Part shown: in pieces, positions 1 through 7,539 of the stretch
How the letters are laid out: each line of letters starts with the position of its first letter
Position numbering within the stretch: position 1 is the first letter of the stretch
Assembly: GCA_038236965.1 (NCBI GenBank)
Contig: JBBRZF010000002.1
Coordinates: 1-50,622 of the forward strand
Source: JBBRZF01 sp038236965
Lineage (GTDB): Bacteria > Acidobacteriota > Terriglobia > Terriglobales > Acidobacteriaceae
Reading direction: 5' to 3'
Length of the DNA: 50,622 bases
Translations under genes and position numbers: made by a program
Notes under the pieces: generated by a model
Databases searched by the model: none
What the model was told of the DNA's origin: nothing
Seen by the model: the letters and a program-made list of their open reading frames with translations, nothing else

Positions 1-854
1 GTGCGCGGCAGAATCGGCTCGCGTTCCTGCGTGATCTGCAACAGCGTGCGTCCAGCCGAATGCGTTAGCTGCAATTCGCGTGCGGAGAGCAATGCGTTGA
101 TGGCGTCGCGTACGCGCGACTTCGAAACAAAGTGTCCGAAGAATTCTTCTACTTCCGTCTGTTCGGCGGCGATCACGCAGTCCAGATATTTCGAGACCAG
201 CGCAGTGAGCGCTTCCGCCATGGAGAGATTCATTCCCTCGCGCACCAGGTCGGGCGACCAGCGGAACAGTACGTCCCACGACGCGCCTTCTTCCGGGTTG
301 TAATCCACGCGCGTGATGCGCAGCTTGGACCACAATTCGTTGAGGCTGCGATCGAGCGCAGGAGCCGAAGGCTCTCCGCCAAGGATGTCTTTGAGGCGCG
401 GCTTGGAGATAGGACCATCCTTTTGAATGGCCTGGAACATGTGCGCGGCCAGCGTGGAATATTCGCTGCGCGATCCCGTCTTCGGCACCTGGCGCGGATT
501 GCGGTCGCCTACCAATCCGTAAAAATACGGGAAGACGGAAGCAGCGACGAGGAACGGCGTTTCGCCAAAAAGATTCGCCTCATAGGCGTGCTTTCCGCGA
601 AGCAGGCGAACCATCAGTTCGTTGGCTTCCTTGGTGCGCGGGTCGGCGTAGGCGTGCTGCCACGTGGGCAGATTGTTGGTGTCTCCCGAAAAAGCACCGA
701 TAAACGTCGGCACGAGCACCGCGGGGCGCAGCGGGAGTACGAGGCAAAAGCCTACCGACTCGATGAATTCGCGTGCATCCTCGAGGGTTCGGATGGGCTG
801 TCCGTTGGTGCGCCACTTCTGGCTGCGGAGTTCCTGGAGTTCCTGTTCGGTCAT
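1..854 (-). CDS. AlkZ-like winged-helix protein, 3' end beyond window
   Basis: An open frame runs on the minus strand from ATG at 852-854 (protein begins MTEQELQELRS) through 284 codons without a stop and leaves the window at base 1, so the C-terminus is missing. The segment with WQHAYADPR and the later stretch EYSTLAAHMFQAIQ..GPISK, which looks like a winged helix, recall a family annotated as AlkZ-related in Acidobacteria and actinobacteria; AlkZ proteins are DNA glycosylases that unhook crosslinks. That family assignment is from memory and only moderately sure. It lies 49 bp downstream of mutL in the same direction, so it probably ends the hisS-aspS-mutL transcription unit, and a DNA-repair role would fit that neighbour. 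The coding frame itself is convincing: no stops, and codon choice like the rest of the window. Confidence 0.8.
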   Translation of the reverse strand, partial: MTEQELQELRSQKWRTNGQPIRTLEDAREFIESVGFCLVLPLRPAVLVPTFIGAFSGDTNNLPTWQHAYADPRTKEANELMVRLLRGKHAYEANLFGETPFLVAASVFPYFYGLVGDRNPRQVPKTGSRSEYSTLAAHMFQAIQKDGPISKPRLKDILGGEPSAPALDRSLNELWSKLRITRVDYNPEEGASWDVLFRWSPDLVREGMNLSMAEALTALVSKYLDCVIAAEQTEVEEFFGHFVSKSRVRDAINALLSARELQLTHSAGRTLLQITQEREPILPR

Positions 855-903
855 GATTCGGGTATACGACGCTGTTACTGCCGGGCGATTCCTGCCACGC
901 GGG

Positions 904-2919
904 CTAAATACGCTTGAACGCTTTCTGAATTTCTTTCACTGAATAACGTAGCACGACCGGACGGCCATGCGGACAACTCATCGGAGCCTGCGTCTGCGAT
1001 AGTTCGCGCAGCAGCCACTCCATCTTATTCTGTTCCAGCGGCATGTTCACTTTTATCGCCGCATGGCAGGCGATAGAGGCGGCGATTCGCGCTCGGATCT
1101 TCTCCAGGTCAAGCACCTGGTCCTCGAGTTCAAACTGTTCCAGAATCTGATGGAGCAGGTGTTCTACCTGCGATGCTTCTACTCCGGCGGGCGCCGTTTT
1201 GACGGCAATGGTGCGCGAACCGAAAGGTTCAACCTCGAATCCGTTGCGCTGCAGTTCTTCGCAAATCTCGTTGAAGACGGCCTGCTGCCCGGGCGTGAGT
1301 TCCACGATCATGGGCATGAGCAGACGCTGCGATTCCACTTTCATCTCCTGCCGCTGCTTGAGGATCTTTTCGAACAACACGCGTTCGTGACATGCGTGCT
1401 GGTCGATGATCCAGAGGCCTTGTCCGTTGACGGCGAGAATGAACGACTCGCGCACCTGCCCCAGCGGGCGCAGCGAAGAGAGCGCGGTGAGGTCCATTAC
1501 TTCGTCTGCGGAATCGGGCTCGACATCGCGCGGGCCGCAGGAATCTTCTCGCTCGGGCACGACGACGGCAGCCCCGGTGATGGGCTCGATATTTCCACCG
1601 AATGTTTGCGGACCAAAACGCGCGACGGGCACAGCCGCATTCGCGTGGACGTCGATCGGAGCACCGGAAAATCCGAGCGATTGCGTGATCGCCGGGGCGG
1701 ATGGCGGCACCAGCGAGAAGACGGAGAATTCGCTGCCAGCGGCAACCGCATCAGCATCGAGTGGCGCGCCGCTCTGCGAGAGATGCGGAGAGAGCGCTTG
1801 CCCGGCGGTAGGCTCAGCCGTGATGGCGCGCACGAATTGCGGCACAGGACGCGCGGCCATCAAGGCGGCGCGAATGGTGTCGCGAACGAAATCGTGCACG
1901 AAACTCTGCTGGCGGAAACGGACTTCGGTCTTCGAAGGATGCACGTTGACATCGACTTCTTCGTGCGGCATTTCCAGAAAGAGCAGCACAACGGGAAAGA
2001 CCGAAGGCGGCAGAATGTTGCGATATGCCTCAGTAATCGCGTGCTGCACGAGTCGGTCGCGAATGAGGCGTCCGTTGACAAAAATGAAGATGGAATTGCG
2101 ATTGAGCTTCTGCACCTCGGGCTTGGAAACGAAACCGTGTATGCGCACTTCGCCCGGCGTCGGCGGCTCGGCGGGTTCGTCCTCATCCCGCTTCGCCCAC
2201 GGCGGAGGCTGAGGCAGTCCCACGCGCTCCAGTTGCATCATGGCGGCGACCGGAAGAAGCTGGTCGAGCGTTTCCTTGCCGAAGACCTGGTAAATGCGTT
2301 CACTCTGCGAAGCCACGGGCGCGGCGACGAGCATGGCGTTGGAAGCGGAATGCAGCTCCCAATGCTTGTCCGGATGCGCGAGCGCGTAATGCGTGACCAG
2401 CGAGGCGATGTGCGAAAGCTCGGTCGATTCAGCCTTCAGGAATTTCTTGCGCGCGGGCGTGTTGAAAAACAAATCGCGCACAGTGATGGAAGTACCGAAG
2501 GGTAATCCCGCTTCTTCGACCTTAAGGATCTTTCCGCCGGCGATTTCGAGAATCGTTCCGCTGGCATCTTCCGCAGCGCGAGTCTCAAGACGCAAGCGAC
2601 TGACAGAAGCAATCGATGGCAACGCCTCTCCGCGAAATCCTAGCGTGGAAATCGAAAGCAGGTCCCCGGCATTCTTCATCTTGCTGGTGGCGTGTCGCTC
2701 GAAGGCCAGCATGGCGTCGTCGCGCACCATGCCGCATCCGTTGTCGATGATCTGAATGAGTTTCTTGCCGCCCGCTTCGACGTTAACGCGTATGCGCGTC
2801 GAGCCTGCATCCAGCGCGTTTTCGAGCAACTCCTTCACCACGGACGCAGGGCGTTCCACCACCTCGCCAGCGGCGATCTGGTTGATGACGTGCTCGGAAA
2901 GTACGTGTATGCGGCCCAT
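904..2919 (-). CDS. mutL: DNA mismatch repair protein MutL with endonuclease motif
   Basis: This is a 671-residue MutL. The N-terminal GHKL ATPase is recognisable from the opening (INQIAAGEVVERPASVVKE), the NGCGM motif and GFRGEALPSI. The C-terminal half carries DQHACHERVLFE at about residue 506, which fits the DQHA-x2-E-x4-E endonuclease motif, plus ACHAAIK near 617 and CPHGRP near 649. The protein therefore should be a nicking MutL of the kind found in bacteria without MutH, cutting the nascent strand after MutS recognises a mismatch. It starts 9 bp after the stop of aspS, so the two are very likely co-transcribed and perhaps translationally linked. The middle of the protein (about 370-480) is a low-conservation linker. 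Start codon ATG at 2917-2919. Confidence 0.96.
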   Translation of the reverse strand: MGRIHVLSEHVINQIAAGEVVERPASVVKELLENALDAGSTRIRVNVEAGGKKLIQIIDNGCGMVRDDAMLAFERHATSKMKNAGDLLSISTLGFRGEALPSIASVSRLRLETRAAEDASGTILEIAGGKILKVEEAGLPFGTSITVRDLFFNTPARKKFLKAESTELSHIASLVTHYALAHPDKHWELHSASNAMLVAAPVASQSERIYQVFGKETLDQLLPVAAMMQLERVGLPQPPPWAKRDEDEPAEPPTPGEVRIHGFVSKPEVQKLNRNSIFIFVNGRLIRDRLVQHAITEAYRNILPPSVFPVVLLFLEMPHEEVDVNVHPSKTEVRFRQQSFVHDFVRDTIRAALMAARPVPQFVRAITAEPTAGQALSPHLSQSGAPLDADAVAAGSEFSVFSLVPPSAPAITQSLGFSGAPIDVHANAAVPVARFGPQTFGGNIEPITGAAVVVPEREDSCGPRDVEPDSADEVMDLTALSSLRPLGQVRESFILAVNGQGLWIIDQHACHERVLFEKILKQRQEMKVESQRLLMPMIVELTPGQQAVFNEICEELQRNGFEVEPFGSRTIAVKTAPAGVEASQVEHLLHQILEQFELEDQVLDLEKIRARIAASIACHAAIKVNMPLEQNKMEWLLRELSQTQAPMSCPHGRPVVLRYSVKEIQKAFKRI

Positions 2920-2928
2920 AAGACTTCT

Positions 2929-4758
2929 TTACTTCTTCACCTGAATTCCCAACTCCTTCAACTGCTGTTCGTTGACCGGAGTCGGTGCGTCCATCATCAA
3001 GTCTTTCGCTTGCGCGGTTTTGGGGAACGGGATTACTTCGCGCAGGCTGGGTGCGCCGGCCAAGATCATAACGATACGGTCGAGTCCCAGGGCGATGCCG
3101 CCGTGCGGAGGCGTGCCGTATTGCAGCGCTTCGAGGAAGAATCCGAAGCGAGCTTTCTGCTCGGCCGCGTCCATGCCGAGGGCGTCGAAAATTTTCGACT
3201 GCACATCCTGGCGATGGATTCGGATGGAGCCGGAGCCAAGCTCCGTTCCGTTCAACACCACGTCATAGGCGCGAGCGCGAACGGTGGAGAGCGGCGAGTA
3301 GGGATCGAGCACGGCGGCCATTCCGCCGTTGAGTTTTTCCATGTCCTCGTCGTGCGGCGAAGTGAAGGGATGGTGCGCGGCGTTCCAGCGCTTGGCATCG
3401 TCGTCCCACTCGAACATCGGAAAATCCGTAACCCAGAGAAATCGGAAATCGCTAGCCTTGAAGCACTGGTGACGCTCGGCATATTTCTGCGCGAGGGCCA
3501 ATCGCAGCGAACCGGAGTTGGTGTAAACATCCTTCGTCTGCGCTCGCGTCTTCATGTCCGTGCCGATCTCCGCGCGTACAGGCGAACCGGCGAGGATGAG
3601 CAAATCGCCTTCCGCGGATTCCGTCATCTGCCGAATTTTTGCGACCGCTTCAGGGAATCCTTTTTCCAGTCGCTTGAAGTCGTCGATGATCTTGAAGTTT
3701 GCACGCGCCTTTTCCGGCACGAGAGTTTTGATCTCGTCGCGTTCTTTGCGCGAGAGTTCGCCGACCTTGGGAATGCGTATCGCGGCCAGCGGCAGTTCGG
3801 CGTCGAAGGCCAAAGTCTGCAACTGCTCGGGCGTGAATGTGTCGTGCACATCGGTCATGGCGGGCAGGCGAAGGTCGGGCTTGTCGATGCCGTAGAGGCG
3901 AATCGCCTGGTCGTAGGTCATCTGTGGAAAGGGCAAAGTGATTGGAAATCCCGCGATGTTGAAGGCCGCGTTAAGGAAGCCTTCGACGATGTGGAAGACC
4001 GTCTCCTGCTGCGGGAAAGTCATCTCCAGATCGATCTGCGTGAACTCGGGCTGACGGTCGGCGCGAAGGTCTTCGTCGCGGAAGCAGCGCGCCACCTGGA
4101 AATAGCGGTCGCATCCGCTGATCATCAGAATCTGTTTGAAGATCTGTGGCGACTGCGGCAGCGCGTAGAATTCGCCGGGATGCACGCGGCTGGGAACGAG
4201 GTAATCTCGCGCGCCTTCCGGCGTGGAGCGCGTGAGAATCGGCGTCTCAATCTCGAGGAAGCCTTGCGAACTCAGGTATTCGCGAATCGCCAGCGCGACG
4301 TTGTGGCGCATCTGCAGATTGAACTGCATCTCCGTGCGACGCAGGTCGATGTAGCGATACTTCAACTTGGTTTCTTCGCTGGCATTGATCTGGTCAGTGG
4401 GAAGGAAGGGCTGCACCTCGCTCACGTTGAGCAGGCGCAGCTCCGTCGCAACCACTTCGATCTCGCCGGTGGGGATGTTCTTGTTGACGGCCGTGCGCAC
4501 CTTGACCGAGCCGCGCACGGCGATGACGAATTCGTTGCGCAGTTCGGCGGCTTTGTCGTGGAGTGCGGCGCTGGCTTCGCGGTCGAGCACCACCTGCGTG
4601 AGGCCCGTGCGGTCGCGCAGGTCGATGAAGATAAGGTTGCCGAGATCGCGCCGCCGGTTCACCCAGCCCATGAGCACCACTTGCTCACCGGCATTGGAGG
4701 CGCGGAGTTCGCCACATTTATGAGTACGTTTCAGGTCGCCAAGAAAGTCCAGTTGCAC
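2929..4758 (-). CDS. aspS: aspartyl-tRNA synthetase
   Basis: A 609-residue bacterial-type class IIb synthetase that charges tRNA(Asp). Visible parts are the N-terminal OB-fold anticodon-binding domain (GWVNRRRDLGNLIFIDLRD), class II motif 2 (CFRDEDLRADRQPEFTQID), the inserted GAD domain in the middle, and motif 3 (GIALGLDRIVMILAG) near the C-terminus. Length is normal for the bacterial type. The start is GTG at 4756-4758 with GAGG six bases upstream. It sits between a small secreted-protein gene and mutL, and the pairing hisS-aspS is a common bacterial arrangement. Whether the enzyme is discriminating or also charges tRNA(Asn) cannot be told from what I can see; no gatCAB genes are in the window. 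Confidence 0.96.
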   Translation of the reverse strand: MQLDFLGDLKRTHKCGELRASNAGEQVVLMGWVNRRRDLGNLIFIDLRDRTGLTQVVLDREASAALHDKAAELRNEFVIAVRGSVKVRTAVNKNIPTGEIEVVATELRLLNVSEVQPFLPTDQINASEETKLKYRYIDLRRTEMQFNLQMRHNVALAIREYLSSQGFLEIETPILTRSTPEGARDYLVPSRVHPGEFYALPQSPQIFKQILMISGCDRYFQVARCFRDEDLRADRQPEFTQIDLEMTFPQQETVFHIVEGFLNAAFNIAGFPITLPFPQMTYDQAIRLYGIDKPDLRLPAMTDVHDTFTPEQLQTLAFDAELPLAAIRIPKVGELSRKERDEIKTLVPEKARANFKIIDDFKRLEKGFPEAVAKIRQMTESAEGDLLILAGSPVRAEIGTDMKTRAQTKDVYTNSGSLRLALAQKYAERHQCFKASDFRFLWVTDFPMFEWDDDAKRWNAAHHPFTSPHDEDMEKLNGGMAAVLDPYSPLSTVRARAYDVVLNGTELGSGSIRIHRQDVQSKIFDALGMDAAEQKARFGFFLEALQYGTPPHGGIALGLDRIVMILAGAPSLREVIPFPKTAQAKDLMMDAPTPVNEQQLKELGIQVKK

Positions 4759-4818
4759 AATCTACCTCGCGTCAATCAGGAATATCGATTGTAAACGAGG
4801 CGGCGGCACTGGTGAGGC

Positions 4819-5358
4819 TCACTGCTTGGCGGGTGCGGCAGCGGCAGGCGGAATGGGCGTTCCCTGGTGGAAGCGCGCGAACCACTGGCCGTCTTTGCGC
4901 GTCCACACCGTGCTGACGCGGTGAAGGCGCGGGATGGCTTGTCCGCCCACGGTGGCATCCACTTCCAGCCGATACATAAGGATGGCCGCATCGGGCGTAA
5001 GCAGGCGGAAGCGCAGATCCGAAAGCTTGTAGTCCTTCACCTCGACCGTCGGGACCGCCGCAGCTACGTCGGACTTGAAGTACACGCCGCCATCGCTGCC
5101 GAGTTCGGTGAAGTCATCGGCCAGGGAGTCGAGAATCACTTTCGTGTCCTTGCCCTTCTCAGCGTCGAGCATAGCCTGTTCCTTGGCAACGATGATCTTT
5201 TGCGCGGCCTTTTCCTGTGCCTGCATGTCGGCAAACTGCTTTTGCGTGAGGCTGGGAATCTTCACGCCTTCGAGCTCTTTTTGTGCGGGCTTCGACTTCT
5301 GCGCGAAGGAGCAAGAGGTTGCGATGAACACGACGAGCAATACGCGAGAAAGTTTCAA
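4819..5358 (-). CDS. secreted NTF2-like (DUF4440/SnoaL-type) protein
   Basis: A 179-residue protein beginning MKLSRVLLVVFIATSCSFAQ, a clear export signal. Cleavage could be by signal peptidase I after SFA, or the ATSC could act as a weak lipobox. The mature part has an acidic-helical N-terminal stretch (AAQKIIVAKEQAMLDAEKG), then DDFTELGSDG and the ending VWTRKDGQWFARFHQGTP, which is the layout of NTF2-like DUF4440 domains: a small cone-shaped fold without one common activity. The start codon is TTG at 5356-5358, with AGGGAG four to five bases upstream. It lies in a 10-bp gap after hisS and 60 bp before aspS, so it is co-transcribed with two tRNA synthetases, which gives no hint of its job. 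Function unknown. Confidence 0.8.
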   Translation of the reverse strand: MKLSRVLLVVFIATSCSFAQKSKPAQKELEGVKIPSLTQKQFADMQAQEKAAQKIIVAKEQAMLDAEKGKDTKVILDSLADDFTELGSDGGVYFKSDVAAAVPTVEVKDYKLSDLRFRLLTPDAAILMYRLEVDATVGGQAIPRLHRVSTVWTRKDGQWFARFHQGTPIPPAAAAPAKQ

Positions 5359-5368
5359 GAGGCTCCCT

Positions 5369-6646
5369 TTATGACTTCAACTTTGCTGCCAGTTCGGCGC
5401 GCGCAACCGTGGACTGCTCGCCCGTCTTGATGTTCTTCACGGCAAAGGTGCCGGACTTCACTTCGTTCTCGCCCATGATGACCGTGTAGGTTGCGCCCAG
5501 TTTTTCCGCGGTCTCGAACGATTTCTTCAACCGGAACGACTCATCGCCGAGATCGACCACCAGTCCTGCGCGACGCAACTCATCAGCGAGTTTAAGCGCT
5601 TCGCCATTCATGCCCGTGCCAAGCGGAGCGATGTAGGCCGCGACCGGAACCGCGTAGTTCCCTGCTTGCGATTGCAAGGCGAGCACCATGCGATCTTCAC
5701 CAATGGCGAAGCCAATTCCCGGAGCCTTGGGGCCGCCGAGCGATTCGCTGAGTCCGTCGTAACGTCCGCCGCCGAGCACAGCGGATTGCGCGCCGAGGTC
5801 TCCGTGAGTGAATTCAAAGGTTGTGCGCGTGTAGTAATCGAGTCCGCGCACCATGCGTTCGTTCACCTTGTAGGCGATGCCCATGGTGTCGAGAATGGCG
5901 CGCACCTGCGCAAAGTTTTCGCGGCAGGGTTCATCGAGATACGCGCTGATCTTCGGTAGCGACTCGATGATGGGCTGGTCTTCGGGAACCTTGCAGTCGA
6001 GCACGCGCAGGGGATTCGTCTCGGCGCGACGCTGGCAGTCGGCGCACATCTTGTCTTTCACGCCTTCCAGCGCGTCGCGCAAGGCCTTGTTGTAGGCGGC
6101 GCGATCGTTGGCGCAACCGACGGAATTGATGTGCAACTGGGCTCCGCGCAGACCAACGGAATCAAGCAGCGCGACCAGCATCTGCAGCACTTCGGCGTCG
6201 CGGACAGGCGACTCGCTGCCCGCCGAAGTGGGGCCGATGACCTCTGCGCCTATCTGGAAGAATTGCCGGTAGCGTCCCTTCTGCGGACGCTCGCGGCGGA
6301 ACTGCGGACCGATGTAATAGAGCTTTTGCAGCAGGCCGGAGCGGCCGAGGTCGTGCTCGATATAGGCGCGGACGACGCCCGCCGTGTTCTCCGGACGCAA
6401 GGTCAGCGACTGCGGCTTCTCGCTTTGCGCGCGCGCCTTGTCTTCCCATGTGAACATTTCCTTGGAGACGATGTCGGTCTCTTCCCCTACTCCGCGCGCG
6501 AACAATTCCGTGCTCTCGAATATCGGCGTGCGAATCTCGCGGAAGTTGTAGGTCTGGAAGACACGACGAACGCGCTCCTCGATGAAGTTCCAGACGTCGG
6601 TGTCCGGCGGCAGCAGATCGCGTGTTCCACGTACGGCTTTGATCAT
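5369..6646 (-). CDS. hisS: histidyl-tRNA synthetase
   Basis: A 425-residue class II synthetase that charges tRNA(His). It starts MIKAVRGTRDLLPP, the usual HisS N-terminus. The core shows TLRPENTAG, motif 2 (YYIGPQFRRERPQKGRYRQF), the histidine-specific RGLDYYTRTTFEF loop, and motif 3 (PGIGFAIGEDRMV), followed by an anticodon-binding domain ending about 425. It is the first gene of the minus-strand unit that continues with the NTF2-like protein, aspS and mutL. The 136 bp upstream of it are filled by two families of period-7 tandem words rather than by a recognisable T-box or other leader. Confidence 0.96.
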   Translation of the reverse strand: MIKAVRGTRDLLPPDTDVWNFIEERVRRVFQTYNFREIRTPIFESTELFARGVGEETDIVSKEMFTWEDKARAQSEKPQSLTLRPENTAGVVRAYIEHDLGRSGLLQKLYYIGPQFRRERPQKGRYRQFFQIGAEVIGPTSAGSESPVRDAEVLQMLVALLDSVGLRGAQLHINSVGCANDRAAYNKALRDALEGVKDKMCADCQRRAETNPLRVLDCKVPEDQPIIESLPKISAYLDEPCRENFAQVRAILDTMGIAYKVNERMVRGLDYYTRTTFEFTHGDLGAQSAVLGGGRYDGLSESLGGPKAPGIGFAIGEDRMVLALQSQAGNYAVPVAAYIAPLGTGMNGEALKLADELRRAGLVVDLGDESFRLKKSFETAEKLGATYTVIMGENEVKSGTFAVKNIKTGEQSTVARAELAAKLKS

Positions 6647-6668
6647 TTTGAATCCTGAGTGCGAGGGA

Positions 6669-6703
6669 CTAGGAACCGGGTACTAGGTATTAGGTGCTAG
6701 GTA
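6669..6703. repeat. period-7 tandem words of CTAGGTA type
   Basis: Five consecutive heptamers fit CTAGGTA with one to three changes each (for example CTAGGTA, TTAGGTG, CTAGGTA in a row). They lie between hisS and the carbonic-anhydrase gene. Related words of the same family recur at 20941 and 22700. Confidence 0.8.
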
Positions 6704-6720
6704 GAGCAAATGCAATCTCA

Positions 6721-6793
6721 GATTACCCGATTCGAAATTCGAAATTACCCGATTCGAGATTACCCAATTACAAATTAACCAATTACAAATTCC
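6721..6793. repeat. period-7/8 words GATTCGA, AATTACC, AATTACA
   Basis: About nine units alternate between GATTCGA/AATTCGA and ATTACCC/AATTACA words. The array runs into the 3' end of the downstream-facing carbonic-anhydrase gene: the TAA stop at 6783-6785 and the last codons are made of repeat sequence. The same words are found at 40381, 41889, 42599 and 49320. Confidence 0.8.
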
Positions 6794-7304
6794 CTGCTTC
6801 TTCAAGGTACTGGTTCTTGTAACCGATGTAGTTGGTGCCATAGGTCAGGATGCTGGCTACTTCGGCGTCGGTAAGCTCGCGTCGAACCTTGCCGGGGACG
6901 CCCATTACGAGCGAACGCGGCGGAATGATGGTGCCTTCTGGAATCAGCGTTCCGGCGGCGACGATGGAGTCGTAGCCGATGTGCGCTCCGTTCAGTACCA
7001 CGACTCCCATACCGATAAGGCAGCGGTCTTCGACGACGCATCCGTGCAGCGTGACCGAATGTCCCACGGTGACCCATTCGCCGAGTTCGACGTAGTACTT
7101 GCCGAGCATCCCGTGAAGCACCGAGCAATCCTGAATGTTGGTGTTGGCGCCTATCTTTATATAGTGCACGTCGCCGCGCAGAACGGCGTTCATCCACACG
7201 CTGGCGTTTTCCCCAAGCGTTACGTCGCCAATGATCTGCGCCGACTGGTCTATGTAACACCCGGCAGCGATCTTCGGCAGAATGCCTTTATACGGTCGAA
7301 TCAT
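6783..7304 (-). CDS. gamma-carbonic anhydrase family protein
   Basis: A 173-residue left-handed beta-helix protein starting MIRPYKGILPKIA at ATG 7302-7304; a longer frame to 7409 exists but its extra 35 residues look unlike the family. Hexapeptide repeats are visible from about residue 20 to 130 (IIGDVTLGENASVWMNAVLR, then LHGCVVEDRCLIGMG). His64, His82 and His87 are placed like the zinc ligands of gamma carbonic anhydrases, where the metal lies between subunits of a trimer. Many members have ferripyochelin-binding or YrdA annotations and no proven hydration activity, so CO2 hydration is possible but not shown. The last codons are built from an intergenic tandem repeat. Monocistronic by appearance, upstream of the hisS unit. 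Confidence 0.9.
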   Translation of the reverse strand: MIRPYKGILPKIAAGCYIDQSAQIIGDVTLGENASVWMNAVLRGDVHYIKIGANTNIQDCSVLHGMLGKYYVELGEWVTVGHSVTLHGCVVEDRCLIGMGVVVLNGAHIGYDSIVAAGTLIPEGTIIPPRSLVMGVPGKVRRELTDAEVASILTYGTNYIGYKNQYLEEAGNL

Positions 7305-7539
7305 CGTTACTGAAGTTACCAGAACAGCAAGGGCGTATGCCACTCCCGGCCTTAGCGTTGCGGGAAATCGCACGGCAGCGATTTCACGAAGACCGTCCCT
7401 AGGCCGCACTTCTTAACATCTGTACAGACATTCTTCCCGAATCGGAAAATAACGGCGCACTGGTGAGGCTCATCACACAACTCCCGCTTGCCTGCTTGTT
7501 ATACAGGCCCATCTCAATTTTGAAACGCAGGAACATTTC

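Noticed and set aside
132..917. Plus-strand frame at the window start
   Set aside because: The minus-strand frame from 854 gives a coherent protein starting MTEQELQELRS; the plus frame is Arg-rich shadow.
2692..4794. 700-codon plus-strand frame opposite aspS
   Set aside because: GC-rich shadow of a well-conserved synthetase; no ribosome binding site, His/Arg/Asp-rich composition.
6647..6782. T-box or other riboswitch before hisS, pheS or alaS
   Set aside because: I looked for the T-box TGGNACCGCG core and a specifier stem in the leaders at 6647, 16408 and 46168 and saw none; the spacers are repeat words.
7305..7409. N-terminal extension of the gamma-carbonic anhydrase
   Set aside because: The extra 35 residues have no family similarity and the known N-terminus MIRPYKGILP begins at 7304.
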